NCBI GenBank assembly: GCA_013334565.1
Contig: JAAXXI010000004.1
Coordinates: 24,796-88,795 of the forward strand
Direction: 5' to 3'
DNA length: 64,000 nt
DNA from: Chlorobiaceae bacterium
GTDB lineage: Bacteria > Bacteroidota > Chlorobiia > Chlorobiales > Chlorobiaceae
Shown: piece after piece, positions 24,167 to 34,819 of the stretch
Layout of the letters: the number at the start of each line of letters is the position of its first letter
Position numbering within the stretch: the stretch's first letter is position 1
Position numbers and translations under genes: made by a program
Notes under the pieces: generated by a model
Database searches by the model: none
What the model was told of the DNA's origin: nothing
What the model saw: the letters and a program-made list of their open reading frames with translations, nothing else

Positions 24167-24224
24167 TCAGAATGAGCAGGGAGCTGTAAACGGGGAAGGA
24201 TGGCTGGATACGGTGAGCTCCGGC

Positions 24225-24325
24225 TTCATCTTTTCTTGCGTCAGCATTACCTGCATCAAGTTACAAGGGTTTGATCTCAGCTGAATCCATAACGACAATC
24301 AGCACCCCCAAGATGAGAATCTCAT
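24225..24325 (-). promoter_or_regulatory. TPP riboswitch upstream of thiC
   Basis: Reverse strand: ...CTTGGGGGTGCTGATTGTCGTTATGGATTCAGCTGAGATCAAACCCTTGTAACTTGATGCAGGTAATGCTGACGCAAG; has GGGGTGC, CTGAGA, ACCCTT, CTTGATGCAGGTAATGC thi-box elements in order, about 85 nt before the thiC ATG. Confidence 0.95.
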
Positions 24326-24362
24326 CGGCACAATACTTAAATTCACCTTATTTTACAAATCG

Positions 24363-26651
24363 GTGAGATTTTCGGGCATCGGCGGTTTCAGGAGGATACA
24401 AGGAATGATGAACGTTGCGGGCAGATCGGAACATGAACAGAAGGATATCGGGGCAACCACAGGCCTTCCAACGGGGGAGAGGCTGAGCGGCATTGTGGAA
24501 AAGGTGACGTTTTTCAATGCCGAAAACGGTTTTTCGGTGCTGAAGGTCAAATTCGAAGGGGAACGGGAACCGTCAGCCGTCATCGGGCATGTCGCGGCTG
24601 TCAGCGAGGGCGAGCACATCGAAGCGGTCGGCGCATGGCAGAACGACAAAACCTGGGGACGTCAGTTCAGGGCGGACCGGCTGACGGTGGTCCCTCCCGA
24701 CACGCTCGAGGGTATCCGCAGATACCTCTCTTCCGGGATGGTCAAAGGTATCGGCGCCCATTTCGCCGACGTGCTTGTCCGCGCGTTCGGCGAGGATGTT
24801 TTCACTGTCATCGAGGACCACCCGGAACGCCTGCTCGAACTGCCGGGCATCGGGCGCAAGCGCATGGACCAGGTGGTTTCCGCATGGGCCGAACAGCGCG
24901 CGGTCAGGAAGATCATGGTGTTCCTGCAGTCCCATGGCGTCGGGACGGCAAGGGCGGTAAGGATTTTCAGGGCATACGGCGAAGAAGCCATATCGGTCGT
25001 TACATCGAACCCTTACCGGCTCACCCTCGATATTCCCGGCATCGGTTTCAGGACCGCCGACCAGATAGCGCGCAATCTCGGGGTGCCGACTGACTCTCCG
25101 ATGCGGGCTCGCGCCGCGATCGGGCACGTGCTGCTCGAGCTTTCGTCTGCGGGACACTGCCGCATACCCGAAAAAATGCTTGTCGAATCCTGCGGCACCC
25201 TGCTCGATATCCCGGCACCCGTGATCGGGGATGCTCTTAAACAGGAGCTTTCCATCGGTAACGTCATATCGGTCGGTGAGGCTGAGGAGCGCTGCTACTA
25301 CCTGAACGAACTCTACCGGGCCGAGAAGGGCATTGCGGCACATCTCCGGCGTCTCATGCGGGGAAAGCTGCCGTGGAGGAGCACCGATACGATGACCTCC
25401 ATTACGATGGCCGAACGGCACTCGGGCATAGAGCTGTCGGAGTCGCAGCGCAATGCCGTCGCACTGGCGCTGGACAGCAAGCTGCTGGTGATCACCGGAG
25501 GTCCGGGGGTCGGCAAGACGACGATTATCAATACCTTCCTTGCCATTCTCGGTTCGGGCAGGCTTGAAGTTATGCTTTGCGCTCCCACCGGCAGGGCGGC
25601 CAAGCGCCTTGCCGAAGCGACGGGCAGGGAGGCGAAGACCATCCACAGGCTGCTCGAGTTCGATCCCCACCTTCGTGATTTCAAGAGGGGGCCTTCCAAC
25701 CCGCTCCATGCAGACCTGGTTGTCGTGGACGAGTCTTCGATGATCGACGTGGTGCTGATGAACCGGCTTCTCGGAGCTGTTCCCGATCATGCCGCTGTCG
25801 TGTTTGCCGGGGATGTGGACCAGCTTCCCCCTGTCGGTCCCGGTTTCGTGCTTGCCGACATGATCCGCTCCGGTGCCGTCCCTGTCGTACGGCTGACTGA
25901 AATATTCCGCCAGGCGCAGTCGTCGATGATTATCGTCAACGCGCACCGCATCAACCATGGAGAACAGCCCGCACAATCCCCCGGTCCGGGGCTTTCCGAT
26001 TTCTACATCGTCGAAACCAATGCAGCCGCCGATATCCGGCGCAGGCTCCTGCAGGTCATCTGCCAGAGGATTCCCGCCCGTTTCGGCCTCGATCCCCTGC
26101 GGGACATCCAGGTTCTTTCTCCCATGAACAAAGGCGTGCTCGGCACGAAAGCCCTCAACGAGCTCCTGCAGGAAACGCTGAACCCCGGGAACCGCAAAAA
26201 GCTTGTCCGGTTCGGTACTTCGTTCGCCGAGGGCGACAAGGTGATCCAGCTGGTGAACAATTACGACAGGGAGGTGTTCAACGGCGATATCGGGCGCATC
26301 GTTTCCGTCGATGAAGAAGAGGGATCGATGACTGTACGCTACGACGACCGGGAGGCGGTGTATGAGGCCGCCGATCTCGACGAGATCACGCTTGCCTATG
26401 CCATCACCATCCACAAGAGCCAGGGCTCGGAATATCCTGCCGTCGTCATTCCCCTTGCCATGCAGCACTACACCCTGCTTGAAAGGAACCTCATCTACAC
26501 GGCTGTCACCAGGGCGAAAAAACTCGTGATGATCATCGGCGATCCCAGGGCCCTTGCCATGGCCATCGCCGAAAAACGCGCCTCCGGAAGGCTTACGGGG
26601 CTAGCGCAACTGATTGCCGAAGAGAACACTGACGGCTTCCGGCAAGGTTGA
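24363..26651 (+). CDS. recD2: RecD2-type ATP-dependent DNA helicase
   Basis: 762 aa; HhH region, GGPGVGKTTIIN Walker A, VDESSMIDVVLMNRLL, IHKSQGSEYPAVVIPL, YTAVTRAKKLV. Confidence 0.93.
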   Translation: MRFSGIGGFRRIQGMMNVAGRSEHEQKDIGATTGLPTGERLSGIVEKVTFFNAENGFSVLKVKFEGEREPSAVIGHVAAVSEGEHIEAVGAWQNDKTWGRQFRADRLTVVPPDTLEGIRRYLSSGMVKGIGAHFADVLVRAFGEDVFTVIEDHPERLLELPGIGRKRMDQVVSAWAEQRAVRKIMVFLQSHGVGTARAVRIFRAYGEEAISVVTSNPYRLTLDIPGIGFRTADQIARNLGVPTDSPMRARAAIGHVLLELSSAGHCRIPEKMLVESCGTLLDIPAPVIGDALKQELSIGNVISVGEAEERCYYLNELYRAEKGIAAHLRRLMRGKLPWRSTDTMTSITMAERHSGIELSESQRNAVALALDSKLLVITGGPGVGKTTIINTFLAILGSGRLEVMLCAPTGRAAKRLAEATGREAKTIHRLLEFDPHLRDFKRGPSNPLHADLVVVDESSMIDVVLMNRLLGAVPDHAAVVFAGDVDQLPPVGPGFVLADMIRSGAVPVVRLTEIFRQAQSSMIIVNAHRINHGEQPAQSPGPGLSDFYIVETNAAADIRRRLLQVICQRIPARFGLDPLRDIQVLSPMNKGVLGTKALNELLQETLNPGNRKKLVRFGTSFAEGDKVIQLVNNYDREVFNGDIGRIVSVDEEEGSMTVRYDDREAVYEAADLDEITLAYAITIHKSQGSEYPAVVIPLAMQHYTLLERNLIYTAVTRAKKLVMIIGDPRALAMAIAEKRASGRLTGLAQLIAEENTDGFRQG

Positions 26652-26742
26652 ACCGGTTTTTTAGTTATATTGCGTCCCTTGAGTTCCTGCATGGTTTTTT
26701 CCCTGCGGTACGCGGTATTTGCCAAACCATCACTCCCTTGCA

Positions 26743-28104
26743 ATGAACAAGATTGTGAAAACGCTCAACCTGATCCGCCTTTGCATGTTCCAGATGGGGT
26801 TCGGCCTCATGCTCGGTTTTGTCCAGGATATTCTGAACCGGGTCATGATCAAGGAACTCCTGCTTCCGGCGACGATAGCGCTGGGCCTGATCAGCCTCAA
26901 GGAACTGATGGCCATTTTCGGCGTCAAGGTCTGGGCGGGGAATCTCTCGGACCGCAAGAGCGTATTGGGTTACCGCAGGACACCCTACATCTTTCTCGGA
27001 CTTGTCAGCTGTGTCGTCTCATTCATGCTTTCACCTGCTGCAGCCTACGAAGTGAAGGTCGGGGGAACGGAGTTTTCGCATATGCTGCCCGCCCTCTTTA
27101 CCGATATCGGCCTCTGGAAACTCAGCATCATTTTCCTGATCTTCGGTTTCGGGTTGCAGGTGGCCACGACCGCATATTACGCACTCATCGCCGACATCGT
27201 TCCCGAAGAGCACATCGGCAAGATCACCGGGGCAAGCTGGACCCTCATGGTGCTGACTGCCATCATCTCCAACTGGAACATCGGCAACTACCTCAAGGTC
27301 TTCACTCCGGAACGCCTTACCCAGGTCGCGGAATTCGGCGGGCTCCTCACGCTCTTTTTCGGGGTTTTCGCGGTGATCGGCATTGAAAAGCGGAATGCGG
27401 AAACAGGTCCGGGCAAGGAAAAACACAGCATCACGTTCGCGCAGTCGGTCCGCCTGCTTTCATCTTCTCCGAAGACCCTGCAGTTCGCGCTCTATATTTT
27501 CATCTCGATTTTCGCGCTTTTTGCCAACGAGGTCGTCATGGACCCCTTCGGCGCAGAAGTGTTCGGTATGCCGGTTTCGGTCACCACGAAGCTTTTCAAG
27601 CCGACCATGGGCGGAACGCAGCTCGTATTCATGCTGCTTACCGGTTTCCTGCTCTCCAAAATAGGGTACAAGAGGGGAGCGTATTTCGGCAATACCTTCA
27701 GCTCCATCGGTTTTGCGATCATCATGGTCGCCGGTTTCACCCTCAACATGGACCTTCTGCGCGCCGGCCTTGTCGTCACAGGCATGGGGCTGGGCGCGGC
27801 CAGCGTTTCGAACCTCTCGATGATGATGAACATGACCGCCGGCCGCAGCGGCATCTATATCGGCCTCTGGGGCACGGCCCAGAGCCTCGCCATCTTTATC
27901 GGCCATTCCGGGGCCGGTATCGTCCGCGACCTGGTTTATATTTTCTCGGGCAACCACATGCTGGCCTATGCCGCGATTTTCATCGTGGAAATCATCGCAT
28001 TCACCGCTTCGAGCTTCGTATTGCCGTATGTTTCAAAGGAAGCTTTCGAAGAGGAAAGCCATGCGAAGATGTCCGAGTTTGCAGAAGCCGCTAAAGTACA
28101 CTGA
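26743..28104 (+). CDS. BCD/PucC-family MFS transporter (photosynthesis-associated)
   Basis: MNKIVKTLNLIRLCMFQMGFGLMLGFVQDILNRVMIKEL..., DRKSVLGYRRTPYIFLG, 12 TM; PucC-like. Confidence 0.85.
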   Translation: MNKIVKTLNLIRLCMFQMGFGLMLGFVQDILNRVMIKELLLPATIALGLISLKELMAIFGVKVWAGNLSDRKSVLGYRRTPYIFLGLVSCVVSFMLSPAAAYEVKVGGTEFSHMLPALFTDIGLWKLSIIFLIFGFGLQVATTAYYALIADIVPEEHIGKITGASWTLMVLTAIISNWNIGNYLKVFTPERLTQVAEFGGLLTLFFGVFAVIGIEKRNAETGPGKEKHSITFAQSVRLLSSSPKTLQFALYIFISIFALFANEVVMDPFGAEVFGMPVSVTTKLFKPTMGGTQLVFMLLTGFLLSKIGYKRGAYFGNTFSSIGFAIIMVAGFTLNMDLLRAGLVVTGMGLGAASVSNLSMMMNMTAGRSGIYIGLWGTAQSLAIFIGHSGAGIVRDLVYIFSGNHMLAYAAIFIVEIIAFTASSFVLPYVSKEAFEEESHAKMSEFAEAAKVH

Positions 28105-28117
28105 TTGAGAAGGGAGG

Positions 28118-29071
28118 ATGGCAATGAAACATGTGTTCGGACCGGTATCGTCAAAACGCCTCGGCCAGTCTCTCGGGGTCGATCTCTTGCCGCCCAAGAG
28201 CTGCACCTGGAACTGTATTTACTGCCAGCTGGGCAAGACCCGCAAGCTCTTTACCGAGAGACAGGAATTTTTCCCGAAGGAGGAAATCCTCGATGAAATC
28301 CGCAGGGCAATCGAGGAGACGGGGGCTATAGACTGGATAACCTTTGTAGGCTCCGGCGAGACCATGCTCTACAAGGGGATCGGCTGGCTGGTTTCGGAAG
28401 TGAAAAAACTGACATCCATTCCGGTTGCCGTGATTACCAACGGTTCCCTGTTTTATCTCCCTGAAGTCCGAAGGGAAGTGCTCGAAGCCGATGCAATCAT
28501 GCCTTCGCTCAACGCCGGCTCTGAAGCACTGCACGATCGTATAGGGAGGCCTGCCCACGGCCTCGGTTTCCGCCGGCATGTCGAAGGGCTTGCCGCGCTC
28601 AGGAAGGAATACCGGGGCAAACTGTGGATCGAGGTCATGCTGCTCGGGGGGATCAACGATTCTGACGAAGCGCTCACTGACATAGCCACGGCCCTCAGTG
28701 AGATCGCTCCCGACATGGTCCATATCGTCCTGCCGACAAGGCCGGCTCCGGACCAGGTGGTGCACCTTCCGGCCGAGGAGCGCATCAACCGCGCGATTGC
28801 TGTTTTTTCGGAGGTTGCCCCGGTGGTGCATCCCTCAAAAGGCGTTATGGACCTTTCGTCGGCAACGGACCTTCTCCAGGCCGTCACGGCGATTGTCTCC
28901 CGCCATCCTGTCCAGCAGCGTGAACTGCAGAAAGCGGTCGACAACTGTTTTTCCGGCGACCGCCAGAAAGCTTCCGATGCGATGAACGATCTGCTCGAGT
29001 CAGGCAGGTTCGCCATCGTCGATCATCATGGAGAGCCCTACTGGGTCATGAAAAGCGAAAAAGAAGGATAG
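28118..29071 (+). CDS. Radical SAM protein (COG0731-like)
   Basis: 317 aa; FGPVSSKRLGQSLGVDLLPPKSCTWNCIYCQLGKT (CxxxCxxC), ITFVGSGETMLYKGIG. Confidence 0.85.
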   Translation: MAMKHVFGPVSSKRLGQSLGVDLLPPKSCTWNCIYCQLGKTRKLFTERQEFFPKEEILDEIRRAIEETGAIDWITFVGSGETMLYKGIGWLVSEVKKLTSIPVAVITNGSLFYLPEVRREVLEADAIMPSLNAGSEALHDRIGRPAHGLGFRRHVEGLAALRKEYRGKLWIEVMLLGGINDSDEALTDIATALSEIAPDMVHIVLPTRPAPDQVVHLPAEERINRAIAVFSEVAPVVHPSKGVMDLSSATDLLQAVTAIVSRHPVQQRELQKAVDNCFSGDRQKASDAMNDLLESGRFAIVDHHGEPYWVMKSEKEG

Positions 29072-29111
29072 AAAAGGAAAGGGAGCCCGGTAATGGCTCC
29101 CTTTCCTTTTC
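29072..29111. terminator. Long hairpin, probable bidirectional terminator
   Basis: AAAAGGAAAGGGAGCC-cggtaat-GGCTCCCTTTCCTTTT at the 3' end of 28118..29071 and facing 29169..29726. Confidence 0.85.
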
Positions 29112-29168
29112 TGGAGATCAACAACACACACAAAAAACAAGATTTATCCGGGTTTCCCGAAGGCCGCA

Positions 29169-29726
29169 TCACCTCGGGCCGGGGCCTCCCGGTCCTGGAT
29201 TGCCCGGACCCGGGTTGCCATGAGGTCCCTGGTATCCCTGCGGTCCACCCGGTCCGGCAGGAGGCGGCGGTGGAGGAGGTATCGGCCCTGCATTCGGACC
29301 ATGCCCGTCATAATGGCGGCGATCCTGATCGAAGCGGCTGTCCCAGTACCTGCGGTCGTGCCTCTGGTATTCCCTGTCGCGGTACCTTCTCAGCTCTTCC
29401 CAGCGGTAGTGCCTTATCCTCGAGGGCAGCGACTCGTACCTGACGATTCCCCAGGGGCCGCGATAGTTCGATGCCCGGTACCATACGCCGTCACGGAAGA
29501 GGAAGTAGCGGTTCCCGTAGAAAATGATATCGTTCGAACCGTTGAAGGATATGTGAAAGCCTGGTTTCGAAAGGAAAATGAAGTCAGGCCTGCGGTCTAC
29601 CACGATAGTCTGGGGAGGCCTGCCATCAGGACCGTAGTGGCCATAACCTTCAGCCAGTGCATCCGTTACCGGTGAGCCGAGAAGCATTCCTGCGATACCC
29701 GTGACCATCAAGAAACTTTTTTTCAT
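29169..29726 (-). CDS. Secreted hypothetical protein with Arg/Tyr-rich middle and Pro/Gly-rich collagen-like tail
   Basis: 185 aa; signal peptide MKKSFLMVTGIAGMLLGSPVTDALA; C-terminus PPPPPPPAGPGGPQGYQGPHGNPGPGNPGPGGPGPR. Confidence 0.7.
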   Translation of the reverse strand: MKKSFLMVTGIAGMLLGSPVTDALAEGYGHYGPDGRPPQTIVVDRRPDFIFLSKPGFHISFNGSNDIIFYGNRYFLFRDGVWYRASNYRGPWGIVRYESLPSRIRHYRWEELRRYRDREYQRHDRRYWDSRFDQDRRHYDGHGPNAGPIPPPPPPPAGPGGPQGYQGPHGNPGPGNPGPGGPGPR

Positions 29727-29974
29727 CGTTATTCACATTTACGTTTACAGAATGAGCAACATCTCTTACTCCCTTTGATATCATGATTTACAAGTGTCAT
29801 CGAGGAGTTCACAATGTATGACGATGAATTTTTTTGAATCCTGCGCTGCAGAAAAAAAATAATACCAGGGAAGGATTCTGTTCGGACGGTGCGTTATATG
29901 CGGGTTCAGCCTGGAGGTGTTTCAGCATCACGGCACTCGATGATTGCCGGCTATGAGAGGATTGTTCGGGGGTT

Positions 29975-30418
29975 TCAGGAAATGCCTGTTTCGTTACCGT
30001 CGTACTCCGCATAATTGTTGGGCGTTTCGTACCAGCGGATGTGCCTCAGCGTAATCCCTTCCGGAAGGCGGTCCCGGATTTCGTTGAACGCCCATTTTGC
30101 AAGGCATTCGGCTGTAGGCGGTTCATCGGTGATGAGCACCCGTGAATTGCGCCTGGTGATGAAATCGAGGTCTTCGTAGTCGTTTTTCCAGACCGCGAAG
30201 CCATGGTCGAGCCTGTCGTGGATATGCTGGATCATGATTTCTTTCAGGAACTTGAAGTCCATGACCATGCCTTCCTCACCGTCTCCGGAGCGGTTCACGA
30301 CTTTTCCCTCGACAGTTGCCACGACGACACCGCGATGGCCGTGGATCTGGTTGCAGAATGAGTAGCTGTTCGGCAGGGTATGGCCGTAATCGATCTCTAT
30401 TTTCCTTGATATGCGCAT
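29975..30418 (-). CDS. 6-pyruvoyl tetrahydropterin synthase / QueD family protein
   Basis: From ATG at 30418: MRISRKIEIDYGHTLPNSYSFCNQIHGHRGVVVATVEG...MVMDFKFLK...LDHGFAVW; His metal ligands and PTPS fold motifs. Confidence 0.88.
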   Translation of the reverse strand: MRISRKIEIDYGHTLPNSYSFCNQIHGHRGVVVATVEGKVVNRSGDGEEGMVMDFKFLKEIMIQHIHDRLDHGFAVWKNDYEDLDFITRRNSRVLITDEPPTAECLAKWAFNEIRDRLPEGITLRHIRWYETPNNYAEYDGNETGIS

Positions 30419-30769
30419 GGTTCTGGCTGAAAGGTCGGCGAAATGCCGAAAGATACATGATAAAATGAAATTTAAAGAATCTGATCCTTTTTCCGTCCAC
30501 CGGCCCAGGGTTTGTCTGTCGGAACCACTTGTTCGCATTTCTGCCGCACTGTTTCCGGTGAAACATTGCATGGTCCGGATACGCATTCACCGCGAATTTT
30601 TATAAATTCCGGAACGTCGGCAGGAGCGTAAGGTGAATTATTTACGACCGGTGGAAGGTTTACATCGTAAACGTGTCAAAGAAATGGCCCGGGCAAGGAT
30701 TTTCCTGCCGGGTTATTTTTTTCGGTTTTACAGAATCATACTGCGGAACGAGAACCGCAACAGGGAGTT

Positions 30770-31582
30770 ATGGAAGTCGATTTAAAAAATATCTGGAAAA
30801 GAATCGTTGCGGAAACATCCAATGAGTGCGAGCGCGACCCGCAAATAAGCATATTCCTCGAGCAGCATATCCTGCGGTTCGATAATTTCGCGGATTCGCT
30901 GGCGATGCTCCTTTCCGTCAAGCTCGGATCGAAGCATTTTCCTCCACCCGTGCTGCAGGGGCTTTTTGAGGATTTTTACCACCAGTGCCCCGAAGAGGTC
31001 GAGCATGCGGCATGCGACCTGGTCGCGACCCAGCAGCGCGATCCGGCTGCCGTAAACTATTTCGAGATCATGCTGTTCCTCAAAGGGTTCCAGGCGCTTC
31101 AGGCTTACCGTCTTGCGCACTGGTTCTGGAAGAACGGCAGGAAAACCATGGCATATTTCATGCAGAACCGCATGTCGGAAGTCTTTGCGGTGGATATCCA
31201 CCCTGCGGCCGTTATCGGCAAGGGCATTCTTTTCGATCACGCCACAAGCCTTGTGATAGGAGAAACCGCCGTTGTTGAAGACAATGTTTCGATCCTGCAT
31301 GAAGTGACGCTTGGCGGCACAGGCAAGGAGACGGGCGACCGCCATCCCAAGGTGAGGAAATCCGTGCTTATCGGCGCGGGAGCGAAGATACTCGGCAATG
31401 TCGAGATCGGTGAAGGATCGAAAGTCGGGGCAGGCAGCGTGGTGCTCGACGATGTTCCGCCGCATTACACGGTTGTCGGCGTGCCCGCCCAGATTGTCGG
31501 AAAGACCGAAGTTGCGGAGCCGTCTCTCGATATGAACCAGAAAGTGGTTGCTTCCGAGGTTGACGACGACGCTCTTGCTTAA
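30770..31582 (+). CDS. cysE: Serine O-acetyltransferase
   Basis: 270 aa; DIHPAAVIGKGILFDHATSLVIGETAVVEDNVSILHEVTLGGTGKETGDRHPKV hexapeptide repeats. Confidence 0.93.
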   Translation: MEVDLKNIWKRIVAETSNECERDPQISIFLEQHILRFDNFADSLAMLLSVKLGSKHFPPPVLQGLFEDFYHQCPEEVEHAACDLVATQQRDPAAVNYFEIMLFLKGFQALQAYRLAHWFWKNGRKTMAYFMQNRMSEVFAVDIHPAAVIGKGILFDHATSLVIGETAVVEDNVSILHEVTLGGTGKETGDRHPKVRKSVLIGAGAKILGNVEIGEGSKVGAGSVVLDDVPPHYTVVGVPAQIVGKTEVAEPSLDMNQKVVASEVDDDALA

Positions 31583-32772
31583 GCCCGGAAGATGTTCCTG
31601 ATTTTTTCCCGGTGAAGTTCCAGCCTTTCGAGTATCTCCGCGAGATGGTCCCCGCCGAGCTTTTCCAGGATGGCGTTCGCTATCACCGGCGCTACGGTTG
31701 CCTCTGCGACGACGCCGGCAGCCGGGACCGCGCAGGTATCGCTTCGCTCGAAGCGTGAGAGCGTCGGCTGCATCGTTTCGAAATCGAAAGAGCCGAGAGG
31801 CGAGAGCAGCGAGGAGATCGGTTTCATCGCTGCCCGCAGGTGGATGAACTGGCCGCTCGACATGCTTCCTTCAAGCCCTCCTGCACGGTTCGATTTCCTT
31901 GCCGGTACTTCTCCCGCCGCGAAGAGGAATTCATCGTGGACCTGCGAGCCGGGTTTCCGGGTATTTTCGAAGGCCGGGCCGATCTCGACCCCCTTGATCG
32001 CCTGGATCGACATGATGGCCGTGGCAAGGGCTGCGTCCAGCCTGCGGTCGTGCTGCACATAGCTGCCGAACCCGAGGGGCACGCCGGTGATGAACACTTC
32101 GATGACCCCACCCAGCGTATCGCCCTGCTCCTTTACCGCATCGATGGCGGCAATCGCTTCCGTTTCATCGGCTTCGGAGAGCATGCGCACCTGGGATCGG
32201 TCGGCTTCCCCCGCAAGAGTTTCGGCACCGGCATCGAGCAGTTCCAGGAGTTTCGATGACGGGACATTGCCCCCGGCATGCCCGATCGAGGAAACATAGC
32301 TTCCGATTTCAATGCCGAGCGCCCTGAGGAATGCCCTCGACAGTGCCCCGGCGGCAACGCGTGCAGCGGTTTCGCGTGCGGACGAGCGTTCGATGACCGG
32401 CCGGATGTCGTCGAAGCCGTATTTGATCCTGCCCGCGAGATCGGCATGGCCGGGCCTCGGAATGGAAATTTTCGGGATCTCGTCCGAAGGTTTTTCGAAC
32501 TGGGCCATGGTTTTCGTCCAGTTTTCCCAGTCGCGGTTCCGGATGACGAGGGAAACCGGTGAGCCGATGGTCCTGCCGAAACGGAGCCCCGAAAGCACCT
32601 CCGCCCGGTCGGTCTCGATTTTCATGCGGCCGCCCCTGCCGTACCCCTGCTGCCTGCGGGCAAGCTGCCCGTCGATATCTTCAGGAGATACGGGTACCCC
32701 GGCCGGCAGCCCTTCGACAATCGCTGAAAGGGCTGGGCCGTGGGATTCGCCTGCGGTAAAGTAACGTATCAT
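31579..32772 (-). CDS. aroC: Chorismate synthase
   Basis: 397 aa; TAGESHGPALSAIVEGLPAGVPV, RRQQGYGRGGRMKIETDRAEVLSG, RSSARETAARVAAGAL. Confidence 0.96.
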   Translation of the reverse strand: MIRYFTAGESHGPALSAIVEGLPAGVPVSPEDIDGQLARRQQGYGRGGRMKIETDRAEVLSGLRFGRTIGSPVSLVIRNRDWENWTKTMAQFEKPSDEIPKISIPRPGHADLAGRIKYGFDDIRPVIERSSARETAARVAAGALSRAFLRALGIEIGSYVSSIGHAGGNVPSSKLLELLDAGAETLAGEADRSQVRMLSEADETEAIAAIDAVKEQGDTLGGVIEVFITGVPLGFGSYVQHDRRLDAALATAIMSIQAIKGVEIGPAFENTRKPGSQVHDEFLFAAGEVPARKSNRAGGLEGSMSSGQFIHLRAAMKPISSLLSPLGSFDFETMQPTLSRFERSDTCAVPAAGVVAEATVAPVIANAILEKLGGDHLAEILERLELHREKIRNIFRA

Positions 32773-32854
32773 GGTTTCCCGGATTAAAAATGCCCGGCTG
32801 ACTCTGGGAACTGCAGCCGGGCAAGGTGAATGATGCTTTCGGAAACGGTATGCC

Positions 32855-33931
<1,077 letters not shown>

Positions 33932-34045
33932 TCATGCCCGGAAAGGGGAAAAAACATGGAGGGAAGAGCAGCGCAGGATTCGTTATATTACTTTACTGAA
34001 CATGTTTGCGCTTTATTTCCAGGGAACCATGAAACGGAGGATGGA

Positions 34046-34801
34046 ATGGGTTTTTTCGACATGTTTTTCCAGAAAGAGCCGGAGCGTCCGCAACAACCGG
34101 TGCCGGACCTCGGGAAAATCGATATCGCATCGGTTTTCGAGGGTCTTGCCGGCTGGAGTTCGGGGAAGCGGTTTGCCGACGCGGACCCGAAATATTCTGA
34201 TATGATCAAGGGCCTTCCCCAGGGAAGCGGATCGAGCATGAGGCTGTCGAAAATCAGGGGAACGATGACCCTTGGCGGGGAGAACCCGAGGATATTCGGC
34301 TATCCGGGCAACATCGAGCCCAACATGCCGGCCCTGGCTTCACTTGGAGGCCTTTCGCGCATCCTCATCGATCTGGGTTACGAGGGCGTGGACCGTGAAG
34401 CGCCACCGATAGCCGCCGCCCTGGAAAAAAGGCGGTTCAGGATGCGGATGGCCTGTTTCATGGAACCGTATTATCCCCTTGTAAGGCTGCAGCTCGCATT
34501 TATGGAAGGTCTCGCGGAACCGCTTTTCCTCGAAGTGCTTTCCGACATCCTCGACTGGAATGTCCAGGATTTTTACTATGGTGTCGTCACGACCGGGGTT
34601 TACGAACTGTCGCTCCACGTGCAGAGGAACCACCTCGGATCGGTGTTCTGTTCGGTTCCTGACGCTGAAAGGGCATCGATGGCCGCAGGGTTGAAACAGG
34701 TCGCTGACCGCCTCAAAAGTACACCTCCTTCCGGATGGAACATGCAGGAGGCGGTCCGTTCGTTTGAGCGCAGGCATCCCCTCGGAGAGGGTATGCTGTA
34801 G
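34046..34801 (+). CDS. Hypothetical cytoplasmic protein
   Basis: MGFFDMFFQKEPERPQQPVPDLGKIDIASVFEGLAGWSSGKRF...; ORF track extends upstream, ATG at 34046 is the likely start. Confidence 0.6.
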   Translation: MGFFDMFFQKEPERPQQPVPDLGKIDIASVFEGLAGWSSGKRFADADPKYSDMIKGLPQGSGSSMRLSKIRGTMTLGGENPRIFGYPGNIEPNMPALASLGGLSRILIDLGYEGVDREAPPIAAALEKRRFRMRMACFMEPYYPLVRLQLAFMEGLAEPLFLEVLSDILDWNVQDFYYGVVTTGVYELSLHVQRNHLGSVFCSVPDAERASMAAGLKQVADRLKSTPPSGWNMQEAVRSFERRHPLGEGML

Positions 34802-34819
34802 TGGTGCCCCGTCTGCTTC

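Noticed and set aside
24573-26468. 631-aa minus-strand ORF
   Set aside because: Antisense to recD2, which has full helicase motifs on the plus strand; the product is His/Arg/Asp-rich with no recognisable domain. A GC-rich codon-position artefact.
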